Origin: Chitinophaga rhizosphaerae | GTDB taxonomy: Bacteria > Bacteroidota > Bacteroidia > Chitinophagales > Chitinophagaceae | Direction of reading: 5' to 3' | DNA length: 64,000 nt | NCBI RefSeq assembly: GCF_003958645.1 | Contig: NZ_RXLO01000008.1 | Location: 124,001-188,000, forward strand | Shown here: positions 43,718-51,275 of the stretch, one piece after another | How positions within the stretch are numbered: the stretch's first letter is position 1 | Layout of the letters: each line of letters starts with the position of its first letter | The notes under the pieces: model-generated | The model's input: the letters and a program-made list of their open reading frames with translations, nothing else | Told to the model about the DNA's origin: nothing | The model's database searches: none | Translations under genes and position numbers: made by a program

Positions 43718-45217
43718 TCAGCGGCCTTCCAGGTATTTGCCCAGCTCGTCCGCGATGGTACGGTCGTTGCTGAGGCGGGGCACTTTGTTCTGCCCCCCCA
43801 GTTTTCCGATGGATTTCATATAGTCGATAAACCCGTTCTTGCGTACCGGCCTGATTTTCAGGGTTTGCAGGATATTGCCGGTCAACAGGTCGTTATAATA
43901 AATATTCTGCTCCTGCATCGCCGCGTCTACCTCCTGCGCAAAGCCGTCGAGGTTGCCGGGCACGTCTTCGAACTCCACGAACCACTCGTGGTAAGGCAGT
44001 TCACCGTTCACCTGGATTTTGGGCGCAACGGTGAATTCGGTGATGCGGACGCCGTGGCGGCCGGCCACGCCCATAAGGCTGTGCTCCACTTCCTCGCCGA
44101 TGACGTGTTCGCCGAAGGCGGAAATGAAATGCTTGGTACGGCCGGTTACGACGATACGGTAAGGGTTGCGGGACACGAACTTCACGGTGTCTCCTATATT
44201 ATATGCCCACAATCCGGCATTGGTGCTCACGATCATGGCATAATTCACCCCTGTTTCCACGTCTTTGAGGGAAATACGGGTGGGATTGGGCGAAAAAATC
44301 TCCGCCGCAGGCACGAATTCGAAGAAGATGCCGGCGTTGGTGTTGAGGAGAAGGCCCTCCTGCTGCTGGGTGTCCTGGTAGGCGAAAAAGCCTTCGGACG
44401 CGGGAAAAGTTTCGATGGTGGTCACTTTCCGGCCGATGGAATCCATCAGTTTGGCGCGGTACGGCTCGAAGTTGACGCCGCCGTGCACGAGGAGGTTGAA
44501 GTTGGGGAACAGTTCGCCGACAGGCTTGCCGCTCCGGGCGATCAGTTCGTCGAAATACATCTGCATCCACGGCGGAATGCCGGAAATGAGGCGCATATCC
44601 TGGTGGATGGTCTCGTCCACGATCTTGCCCAGCTTGGTTTCCCAGTCTTCGATACAATTGGTTTCGTAGGTGGGGAGCTGGTTGGTACGGAGGTACCGGG
44701 GGATCTGGTGGTTGGCGATGCCGCTGAGCCGGCCGGTGGGGATGCCCGCGATCCTTTCCAGTTCGGGGGAGCCGGAAAGGAAGATGAGCTTGCCGTCGAA
44801 CGCCGACGCATCGCCCGTTTCCACGACGTTGCAGAAAACGGCGTTACGGGATGTATTAAAGTGGTGATCGATCGATTCCTTGGAGATCGGGATGTATTTA
44901 ACGCCGCTGGTGGTGCCCGACGTCTTGGCGAAGTACATGGGCAGGCCTTTCCAGAGGATGTTGTGGCGCCCTTCCTTGATTTTCTCGATCCAGGGCCGGA
45001 ACTGCTCGTAGTCGCGGATGGGAACGGCCTGTTTATATTCCTGATAGGTGTGAATATTGTCGAATGTATGCTCTTTCCCGAACTCTGTTTTCCTGCCCGT
45101 CTTCAGCAAATCCTGGAGGATGGCCTCCTGGTCTTCCGCCGCCCGCATCATTTCCTTCTTCACCTTTCCGGCGATAATGGAAGCAAATGGTTTGGCCAGC
45201 AGTGATTTAAACTTCAT
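43718..45217 (-). CDS. GH3 family acyl-adenylating protein
   Basis: A 499-residue member of the GH3 family, the fold of plant auxin-amino acid synthetases, in the adenylate-forming superfamily. The ATP-binding loop is AKTSGTTSGVKYIP, and other motifs are LVHGGVNFEPYR, FPASEGFFAYQD and GDTVKFVSRNPYRI. The substrate in Bacteroidota is unknown; amide bond formation with an acyl acid is the family reaction. It is the first gene of the minus-strand run GH3-dxr-rseP. A TACATTTG box lies at 45249-45256 on the minus strand. Confidence 0.9.
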   Translation of the reverse strand: MKFKSLLAKPFASIIAGKVKKEMMRAAEDQEAILQDLLKTGRKTEFGKEHTFDNIHTYQEYKQAVPIRDYEQFRPWIEKIKEGRHNILWKGLPMYFAKTSGTTSGVKYIPISKESIDHHFNTSRNAVFCNVVETGDASAFDGKLIFLSGSPELERIAGIPTGRLSGIANHQIPRYLRTNQLPTYETNCIEDWETKLGKIVDETIHQDMRLISGIPPWMQMYFDELIARSGKPVGELFPNFNLLVHGGVNFEPYRAKLMDSIGRKVTTIETFPASEGFFAYQDTQQQEGLLLNTNAGIFFEFVPAAEIFSPNPTRISLKDVETGVNYAMIVSTNAGLWAYNIGDTVKFVSRNPYRIVVTGRTKHFISAFGEHVIGEEVEHSLMGVAGRHGVRITEFTVAPKIQVNGELPYHEWFVEFEDVPGNLDGFAQEVDAAMQEQNIYYNDLLTGNILQTLKIRPVRKNGFIDYMKSIGKLGGQNKVPRLSNDRTIADELGKYLEGR

Positions 45218-45537
45218 GCCCCGTTATTTTAATGATCAACGTAAGTAACAAATGTATAAAAATTGTCCGCAAGTTAAGCGTTTTTAGAACCGGCCACTGG
45301 CGGGGCTTGCGGGGTGTAAAGCGGCAGGTGGCCTGCGGGTGCGGGGGAAGGGGGATATGTATACAATTGTTAAAAAAAACTAAAATTGTAAAAAGTGCGT
45401 ATCTTTGATATGTAATCTACTATTTTTCAAGCCTGTAAAAACCCATGCCGGGTGAACAGGCACTAAAATTGCAGGAATTGTTTTGTTGATTAAAAAACAA
45501 AGTAATACCTTTGCAGGAAATTATTTTTGGAAATACT
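45218..45537. other. Divergent regulatory region of the GH3 gene and rplU
   Basis: It holds the rplU promoter (45482-45513), a further TATCTTTG box at 45400-45407, and the minus-strand TACATTTG box for the GH3 gene. No gene is seen. Confidence 0.6.
45482..45513 (+). promoter_or_regulatory. Promoter of rplU-rpmA
   Basis: TTTG (45482-45485), a 20-base spacer and TACCTTTG (45506-45513) match the Bacteroidota promoter consensus very well, 24 bases before the rplU ATG. Confidence 0.8.
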
Positions 45538-45840
45538 ATGTTCGCAGTTGTAACAATCGCAGGTCAGCAGTTCAAGGTGCAAAAAGATCAGGAGATCTTC
45601 GTTCACCAACTGGCTGGTAACGTCGGAGATAAAGTAGAATTTGCAGAAGTTCTGCTGACTGACAACGACGGTAAGATTACCGTAGGTACTGATGTAAAAT
45701 CAGTGATCAAGGCTGAAATTCTGGGCCATGTGCAAGGTGATAAGGTGATCGCCTTCAAAATGAAGCGCAGAAAAGGCTTCCGGAAGAAAGTGGGCCACCG
45801 TACCCATTTCACCAAGATCAAGATCAACGAAATTGCTTAA
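45538..45840 (+). CDS. rplU: 50S ribosomal protein L21
   Basis: A 100-residue large-subunit protein that binds 23S rRNA together with L20. The sequence MFAVVTIAGQQFKVQ and the C-terminal KMKRRKGFRKKVGHRTHFT are typical of L21. The ATG at 45538 is chosen over an upstream TTG because the family starts with MFAVV and the TTG lies inside the promoter. It is co-transcribed with rpmA. Confidence 0.97.
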   Translation: MFAVVTIAGQQFKVQKDQEIFVHQLAGNVGDKVEFAEVLLTDNDGKITVGTDVKSVIKAEILGHVQGDKVIAFKMKRRKGFRKKVGHRTHFTKIKINEIA

Positions 45841-45877
45841 ATTCATATTGACTAAAAGTTTCTAAAGTTATAATACA

Positions 45878-46156
45878 ATGGCACACAAAAAAGGTGAAGG
45901 TAGTGTAAAGAACGGCCGGGATTCCCAAAGCAAAAGGCTCGGGGTTAAAATCTTCGGCGGTCAGGCAGCTGTAGCCGGTAACATCATCATCCGTCAGAGA
46001 GGCACCGTGTACCATGCTGGTTCCAACGTAGGTATCGGCAAGGACTTCACGATCTATGCGCTGACCGACGGTGTGGTGGAATTCAGGAAAGGTCGCGAAA
46101 ACCGCACTTTCGTTTCCGTTAAATCATTTGACACCACTGCGCAGGCGGAAGCCTAA
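45878..46156 (+). CDS. rpmA: 50S ribosomal protein L27
   Basis: A 92-residue large-subunit protein whose N-terminus reaches the peptidyl transferase centre. It begins MAHKKGEGSVKNGRDSQSKRLG, so no N-terminal cleavage peptide of the Firmicutes type is present. It lies 37 bases after rplU in the same operon. Confidence 0.97.
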   Translation: MAHKKGEGSVKNGRDSQSKRLGVKIFGGQAAVAGNIIIRQRGTVYHAGSNVGIGKDFTIYALTDGVVEFRKGRENRTFVSVKSFDTTAQAEA

Positions 46157-46227
46157 TTCAGCGTAGTGTTTGCCATAAAGTTTTTTTAATACCCAATTTT
46201 AATTACTAACCCAAAATTCAAAAAACA

Positions 46228-46600
46228 ATGGCAACAATTAAGAAAGCCGCTGCTAAAAAAGCTGCTCCGAAAAAAGCTGCTGCTAAGAAAGCCGCTCCTA
46301 AAAAAGCTGCTGCTAAGAAAGCTGCTCCTAAAAAAGCCGCCGCCAAGAAAGCCGCTCCTAAAAAAGCCGCTGCCAAGAAAGCTGCTCCGAAAAAAGCTGC
46401 TGCTAAGAAAGCTGCTCCTAAAAAAGCCGCTGCTAAGAAAGCCGCTCCTAAGAAAGCCGCTGCCAAGAAAGCTGCTCCTAAGAAAGCCGCTGCCAAGAAA
46501 GCTGCTCCTAAAAAAGCCGCTGCCAAGAAAGCTGCTCCTAAGAAAGCCGCTGCCAAGAAAGCTGCTCCGAAAAAGAAAGCTGCTAAGAAAGCTGCTCCCT
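46228..46600 (+). repeat. 30-bp tandem repeat within the H1-like gene
   Basis: The codons of the decapeptide are repeated about eleven times with only synonymous changes (AAA/AAG, GCT/GCC), making the array prone to slippage and to length differences between strains. Confidence 0.85.
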
Positions 46601-46626
46601 CTGCTCCTGCAGCTCCGGCCATGTAA
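46228..46626 (+). CDS. Histone H1-like protein of KKAAAKKAAP repeats
   Basis: A 132-residue extremely basic protein made almost wholly of the decapeptide KKAAAKKAAP, repeated about eleven times, between MATIKKAAAKK and the tail APSAPAAPAM. Composition and repeat resemble the C-terminal tails of histone H1 and the bacterial Hc2-type nucleoid proteins, so non-specific DNA or RNA binding is expected. It lies 71 bases after rpmA and may be partly co-transcribed with the ribosomal genes. A strong terminator follows. The opposite strand also has long open frames here, which are shadows of the repeat. Confidence 0.88.
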   Translation: MATIKKAAAKKAAPKKAAAKKAAPKKAAAKKAAPKKAAAKKAAPKKAAAKKAAPKKAAAKKAAPKKAAAKKAAPKKAAAKKAAPKKAAAKKAAPKKAAAKKAAPKKAAAKKAAPKKKAAKKAAPSAPAAPAM

Positions 46627-46650
46627 GATCGGATTTACAAACTGTAGCAT

Positions 46651-46685
46651 AAAGAACCTCGATGAAAATCGAGGTTCTTTTTTTT
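46651..46685 (+). terminator. Intrinsic terminator after the H1-like gene
   Basis: Hairpin AAGAACCTCGAT-gaaa-ATCGAGGTTCTT followed by a long T-run. It ends only 16 bases before the polX start. Confidence 0.9.
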
Positions 46686-46701
46686 GCTAACTTACACCCC
46701 T

Positions 46702-48384
46702 ATGGATAACTACGTCATCGCCGATAACTTCTCCCTGCTCGCCAAACTCATGGACATCCACGGAGACAATCCCTTTAAAGCCAAATCCTTCGCCAACGCG
46801 GCATTCCAGATAGAAAAACTCACCGTTCCCCTCCAGGAAACTCCCAGAGACGCTATCTTCCGCATTAAAGGCATCGGCGAATCCACCGGCAAATCCGTTT
46901 GCGAAATGCTCGACACCGGCGCTTTCCCCCTCCTCGAAGTATACCTCGCCAAAACGCCCGCAGGCATCCTCGATATGATGCGCATCAAAGGCATCGGGCC
47001 CAAAAAGATCGCCACCATCTGGAAAGAACTCGAAATCGAAACCCTCGGCGAACTCCTCTACGCCTGCAACGAAAACCGGCTCACCCTCCTCAAAGGGTTC
47101 GGCGCCAAAACGCAGGAATCCATCCGCCAAAGCATCGAATTCTTCCTCTCCAACCGCGAAAGATTCCTCTTCGCCGAAGTAGAACCCTTCGCCAAAGAAC
47201 TCCTCGCACTCCTGGAGAAATCCTTCCCCGGAACGCCCATATCCCCCACCGGCGCCTACCGCCGCCAGCAACCCGTTATCGATGAACTGGAATTCGTTGT
47301 AGGCACGCCCATCGACCACGTCTCCGAAACCTTCCATGCGCTGGACGGATTCGAAAGACTCGGCAATTCCGACGATTCCATCCTCGTTCAATTCCGTGAA
47401 CAGGTCAAAATACGCCTCTTCGGCACCGCACCCGAACATTTCGCCACCAAACTCTTCACCACCACGGGTACCGACGCCTTCCTGACCGCGTTCTTCGCAC
47501 GAGAAGGCGCTGCCAACGGCGGCACCGAATCCACCGAAACCGAAATTTTCACCCGCGCCGGCCTCCCGGATATCGCGCCCGCCCTCCGCGAAACACCCGA
47601 TATCCTCCTCAAAGCCGCCGCCGGCAAACTCCCCCAACTCATCCAGGCCAGCGATATCAAAGGTATCATTCACTCCCACTCCCAATGGAGCGATGGCGCC
47701 AGTTCGCTGGAAGATATGGCCAAAGCCGCCAGGGATAAAGGTTTCGAATATCTCGTCATTTCCGATCACTCCCGCTCCGCGTTCTATGCCAACGGCCTGC
47801 AGCCCGACCGCATCCTGGCGCAACATGCGCAGATCGACGAACTGAACAAAAAACTCGCGCCCTTCAAAATCTTCAAAAGCATCGAAGCGGATATATTGAA
47901 CGACGGTAGCCTGGATTACCCGGACGACATCCTCCGCAGCTTCGACCTGGTGATCGCCTCCGTGCACTCCAACCTCAAGATGCCGGAAGAAAAAGCCATG
48001 GCCCGCCTGCTGGCAGCCATCGCAAACCCTTACACGACGATCCTCGGGCATATGACCGGCCGCCTCCTGCTGAGCCGCAACGGTTATCCAGTCAACCATC
48101 CCGCCATTATCGACGCCTGCGTGGCCAACCAGGTAGTGATCGAACTGAACGCGCACCCGCGGCGGCTCGACATCGACTGGGAATGGATCTCCCTGGCCAT
48201 CGACAAAGGCGCGATGCTCTCCATCGACCCGGACGCGCACACGATCGAGGGGTTTGCCGACATCCGCTACGGCACGCTCGCCGCGCAAAAAGGCGGCCTT
48301 ACCGCAGACAAAAACCTGAGCAGCTTCAGCCTTTCCGAACTGGAAGCCTGGCTGGCGGCCCGGAAACAATCCAAAGGAATCTGA
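46702..48384 (+). CDS. PolX-type protein: degenerate polymerase domain, intact PHP nuclease domain
   Basis: A 560-residue protein with the full architecture of bacterial DNA polymerase X. Helix-hairpin-helix elements lie at about 52-64 (IFRIKGIGEST), 94-104 (RIKGIGPKK) and 130-137 (LKGFGAKT), followed by a polymerase-beta-like palm and a C-terminal PHP phosphoesterase. The palm keeps the nucleotide-binding GAYRR (184-188) but reads DELE where GDxD is expected (Asp to Glu changes at 195 and 197), and QVKIR where the third Asp belongs (Lys236). The metal-binding PHP residues are present: HSHSQWSDG (His324, His326), SDHS, EADI, SVHS and DPDAH. A 3'-5' exonuclease or phosphatase role in repair is likely, without strong polymerase activity. 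The ATG at 46702 is used. The prsW-like gene begins one base after its stop. Confidence 0.9.
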   Translation: MDNYVIADNFSLLAKLMDIHGDNPFKAKSFANAAFQIEKLTVPLQETPRDAIFRIKGIGESTGKSVCEMLDTGAFPLLEVYLAKTPAGILDMMRIKGIGPKKIATIWKELEIETLGELLYACNENRLTLLKGFGAKTQESIRQSIEFFLSNRERFLFAEVEPFAKELLALLEKSFPGTPISPTGAYRRQQPVIDELEFVVGTPIDHVSETFHALDGFERLGNSDDSILVQFREQVKIRLFGTAPEHFATKLFTTTGTDAFLTAFFAREGAANGGTESTETEIFTRAGLPDIAPALRETPDILLKAAAGKLPQLIQASDIKGIIHSHSQWSDGASSLEDMAKAARDKGFEYLVISDHSRSAFYANGLQPDRILAQHAQIDELNKKLAPFKIFKSIEADILNDGSLDYPDDILRSFDLVIASVHSNLKMPEEKAMARLLAAIANPYTTILGHMTGRLLLSRNGYPVNHPAIIDACVANQVVIELNAHPRRLDIDWEWISLAIDKGAMLSIDPDAHTIEGFADIRYGTLAAQKGGLTADKNLSSFSLSELEAWLAARKQSKGI

Positions 48385-48385
48385 C

Positions 48386-49123
48386 ATGTTAATGAACGCA
48401 TTCGCCCTGGCCGTTGCGCCAGGGATCGCCATCATGCTGGCCATTTATGCGCTCGACCAGCGTAACCGCGAGCCCCTGGGCCTGCTGATCCGCTGTTTCC
48501 TGCTGGGCGTCCTCTGTGTGGCTCTGCCGCTGTTCGTGCAGACGGTGGCGGCTATCCGCGGCTGGCAGCCTTCCGGCGACGGTTTGCTCAGCAGCGCGAT
48601 CTATGCCTTCCTCATCGTGGGGCTCAGTGAAGAGGGCGGAAAATACCTCGTACTACGGTACTTCACTTACCCGAAAAAAGCATTCGACGAGCCGTTCGAC
48701 GGTATCGTGTATTCCGTGATGATCGGGATGGGATTCGCAACGGTGGAAAACATCAGTTATGTATACCAATACGGAATGGCCACGGGTTGGGCGCGGATGT
48801 TCATTTCCGTGCCGGCGCATGCCTGTTTTGCGATTTTGATGGGTTATTATACGGGGTTGGCGAAGTTTATCCCCCAGCACAGGGGCACGTTGCTGTTCAC
48901 GGGGCTTTTCTGGGCGGTGGTGTTCCATGGCGCGTTCGATTTCTTCCTCTTTATCGGCGACAGCATCTTCCAGGTACTGGCGTCGCTGGTGTGCCTTTTC
49001 ATCGCCGTTCGCCTGTCTATCCGCGCGATCCGGCTGCACAGGGCTACTTCCCGCGAGTGGGAAAGGCTGCGGCAGGAAAATGAAAACACGGTAAAAATGG
49101 AAAAAGAGCGGGATCCGGATTGA
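48386..49123 (+). CDS. PrsW-like intramembrane metalloprotease
   Basis: A 245-residue membrane protein of the PrsW/CAAX-like protease superfamily, which cleaves anti-sigma factors in Bacillus. Seven or eight hydrophobic segments are visible. The predicted catalytic residues are Glu-Glu in SEEGGKYLVL, the His in PAHACFAILMGYYTG and the His/Asp pair in FHGAFDFFLF. The C-terminal tail is charged and cytoplasmic. It starts one base after the polX stop, so the two are co-transcribed. Two ATG codons (48386 and 48392) are possible starts. Confidence 0.88.
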   Translation: MLMNAFALAVAPGIAIMLAIYALDQRNREPLGLLIRCFLLGVLCVALPLFVQTVAAIRGWQPSGDGLLSSAIYAFLIVGLSEEGGKYLVLRYFTYPKKAFDEPFDGIVYSVMIGMGFATVENISYVYQYGMATGWARMFISVPAHACFAILMGYYTGLAKFIPQHRGTLLFTGLFWAVVFHGAFDFFLFIGDSIFQVLASLVCLFIAVRLSIRAIRLHRATSREWERLRQENENTVKMEKERDPD

Positions 49124-49323
49124 CGGGCGCCATTTATTTGCTATTCACAGGTTAATAACGGTATCGAAGCCGGGCCTTCGCACCACCCGCCGTCGGCCGG
49201 AACAAAGACCGGAAACCGGACAACACTAGTTGAATTTTCACTATAAAGGGGGATATCAGGCGAATTACCGGCATTAATCCGCTGTAAGCAACATCAGACA
49301 AGTTTGACGTTACTAACGCCGGA

Positions 49324-49545
49324 TCAGGATTGGTTTTCGGAAATGCTTTTCCGGGTTAACCAGAAATAGAGCCCGTATCCCAGGAAGGGCACAAAAAATA
49401 CCAGCATGAGCCATTTCAGGTGGTAAGGGCGGTTATTATCGGTCCTTTTAAAAGTATGAAGCACCACAAAACGGACCACCAGCCACAGGTGGGCAAGAAA
49501 CAGTATCATGAGCAACACTTCCTCATTCATGGTCATCCGGTGCAT
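49324..49545 (-). CDS. Small two-helix membrane protein (PLDc_N-like)
   Basis: A 73-residue membrane protein. Two transmembrane segments (about 7-27, VLLMILFLAHLWLVVRFVVL; and 44-64, LKWLMLVFFVPFLGYGLYFW) are separated by a short basic loop. The pattern recalls the PLDc_N module found at the N-terminus of cardiolipin synthases and as free small proteins. The function is unknown. ATG codons at 49545 and 49533 are both possible. Confidence 0.65.
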   Translation of the reverse strand: MHRMTMNEEVLLMILFLAHLWLVVRFVVLHTFKRTDNNRPYHLKWLMLVFFVPFLGYGLYFWLTRKSISENQS

Positions 49546-49586
49546 TGGTATGTTTTAAATCTAGCAATTTTTCGGAAGAATGCATA

Positions 49587-49645
49587 AAAAAAGAGGCCCG
49601 ACTTGACAATCAGGCCCATCCTCCAAATTAACTAGTAATGCAAAG
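49587..49645 (-). repeat. Hairpin repeat copy 1
   Basis: The most diverged copy: AGAGGCCCGACTTGACAATC then AGGCCCATCCTCCAAATTAA. On the minus strand it reads as a terminator hairpin (GGGCCTGA... TCGGGCC) followed by seven T. Confidence 0.6.
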
Positions 49646-49836
49646 TGGATATAAAAAGTTTGTGAAAGCAGATGTCATTGATTTTCAGGAAAGGGCCATG
49701 GCGAAGCGTTTTCCTTCTCTGTAAATCTACAAAAAATTAATTATATAGTTAGGATTGCTAAACTATTTCTGTAAGCCCGGCAGAAAATTTTCCGGTGGAT
49801 GATAGTTTGAGTGGAGCAGTCGGAAAGGGGGTAAAA

Positions 49837-49898
49837 TGAAAAGAGCCCGATAAGACAACCAGGCTCGTTTTTCTCCAATTTAGCTTAAGACAAAAATC
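49837..49898 (-). repeat. Hairpin repeat copy 2
   Basis: AGAGCCCGATAAGACAACC then AGGCTCGTTTTTCTCCAATT and TAGCTTAAGACAA. It shares the last 21 bases exactly with copy 3. Confidence 0.7.
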
Positions 49899-49958
49899 CC
49901 TTATTCCCTAATAAGACTCTTTGAAATGCTTTTTGTAAGATCGCCGAAAGAAAAACTG

Positions 49959-50018
49959 AAAATAGAGCCCGACACGAACATCAGGCTCGAATTTTTCTCC
50001 AATTTAGCTTAAGACAAC
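49959..50018 (-). repeat. Hairpin repeat copy 3
   Basis: AGAGCCCGACACGAACATC then AGGCTCGAATTTTTCTCCAA and TTTAGCTTAAGACAAC. It forms the same hairpin as copy 2 with a different loop. Confidence 0.7.
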
Positions 50019-50342
50019 TCTTACTGCCATGCGTTGCCGCATCGGCAAATATCTTTGATGTTTAAAATCGGAATCGTGTTGGAAAGAACTTTGGTTGATC
50101 ACTTTTACAACAGCCTCACTTATGGTGTCAATCTTTAAATCAAATCTAATTTAAAAAAATGAAGATTCAAAACCTTCACGTTAGGATAACTAACTATTAA
50201 CCAAAATAAACCCGGATAAACAACTATGAAAGGCGAGGCGAAACATGTCGTGTATGCTTGTTCGGGAGTATATACGTAGCTGGATAAATTTCAGATGCAA
50301 TTATCTGGATATTTATTTCACTAATGTATAAAATTTTATCCG

Positions 50343-51257
50343 TTAAAGCAATCGGGGAGCCGGTTTTTTATCTTTCTGGAGGCTGAACCGATAATTCAGC
50401 ATCAGTTCGTGCGATCCGCCCTGCATGCCCTTCAAATGCGTGTTCGATGCAAAATCATACGAATACCCGAACTGGAAGTTCTTCGACACCTGCACCTGCA
50501 CCGTTGCACAGGCGGATTTCTCCGTTCTCCAGGTTGCTCCCGCCCATAACACGTCCTTCAAAATGAACATCGCATTGATATCAGCCTGTACACCGGTCCC
50601 GCTCACCTGGCGCAAAACCACCCCCGGCTTAAATTTCAGGAAATCATTGATCTTGGTGATATAAGCCCCGTGCAGGTACATATGCCGCTTGAACTCCACC
50701 TTGTTCACCGATCCGCCCAGGTCGAAATTGTGGAAAGAGGGGGCGGAAAAGCCAATGAACCACTTGTCGGAAAATAACACGAAGCCGAAACCCACGTCGG
50801 TTTTCCAGTACGACTGGTTATTGGCGAACACCGGATCGTCAGGACTCCCAAGATGTTCGTTGTTCTCCCGGTACTGTTCCATCCCACCCTTCAGGCCCAT
50901 CGCCAGGTAGAGTTTGTCATCCAGCTTGACCTTCTGGGAGATGTTCAAATGGTACCCCGTTTGGGAATACACCGTGATCTCGTCTTTCAGCGCCATAAAC
51001 CCGACGCTGGTGCCCGTGGACCGGATAGGTGAATAGAAGGAAAACGTCGCAGTTTTGGGCGCGCCTTCCATCCCCACCCATTGGTTGCGCATCACCACGG
51101 TGGCGCTGCCGAACTCGTCCATGGAAGGATATCCGGGATTGATCACCATCCCGTTATACTGGTACTGCGCATACAGCGGCTGTTGCTGGGCGGCAGCTTC
51201 CCCGGCCACGAAGAGCGCGGCCAGGGAAAGGAAAATCTTTTGAATGCCTGTTTTCAT
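50343..51257 (-). CDS. PorP/SprF family T9SS membrane protein
   Basis: A 304-residue outer-membrane beta-barrel of the PorP/SprF family. The signal peptide (MKTGIQKIFLSLAALFVAGEAAAQ) and the family opening QQPLYAQYQYNGMVINPGYP, later MRNQWVGMEGAPKT and FSFYSPI, are diagnostic. SprF-type proteins help one dedicated giant partner through the type IX secretion system and hold it at the surface. The gene begins 18 bases after the stop of the giant Calx-beta protein gene, so the two form an operon and the giant protein is the expected client. Confidence 0.93.
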   Translation of the reverse strand: MKTGIQKIFLSLAALFVAGEAAAQQQPLYAQYQYNGMVINPGYPSMDEFGSATVVMRNQWVGMEGAPKTATFSFYSPIRSTGTSVGFMALKDEITVYSQTGYHLNISQKVKLDDKLYLAMGLKGGMEQYRENNEHLGSPDDPVFANNQSYWKTDVGFGFVLFSDKWFIGFSAPSFHNFDLGGSVNKVEFKRHMYLHGAYITKINDFLKFKPGVVLRQVSGTGVQADINAMFILKDVLWAGATWRTEKSACATVQVQVSKNFQFGYSYDFASNTHLKGMQGGSHELMLNYRFSLQKDKKPAPRLL

Positions 51258-51275
51258 CTGAAAAACATTTAAAGC

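Larger units (their letters stand above)
49546..50342. other. Long intergenic region with three related hairpin repeats
   Basis: No protein gene is believed. The region contains three copies of a ~55-base repeat, listed separately, in otherwise AT-rich sequence downstream of the adhesin operon. Confidence 0.6.

Noticed and set aside
46186..46650. Minus-strand frames reading as FLAAAFLGAAFLA or SSFLGSGFF repeats
   Set aside because: They are the antisense of the KKAAAKKAAP repeat; the plus strand has a proper start, terminator and known protein type.
49587..50018. CRISPR array
   Set aside because: Only three copies with unequal spacing and a hairpin-plus-tail structure; no short regular repeats with unique spacers and no cas genes.
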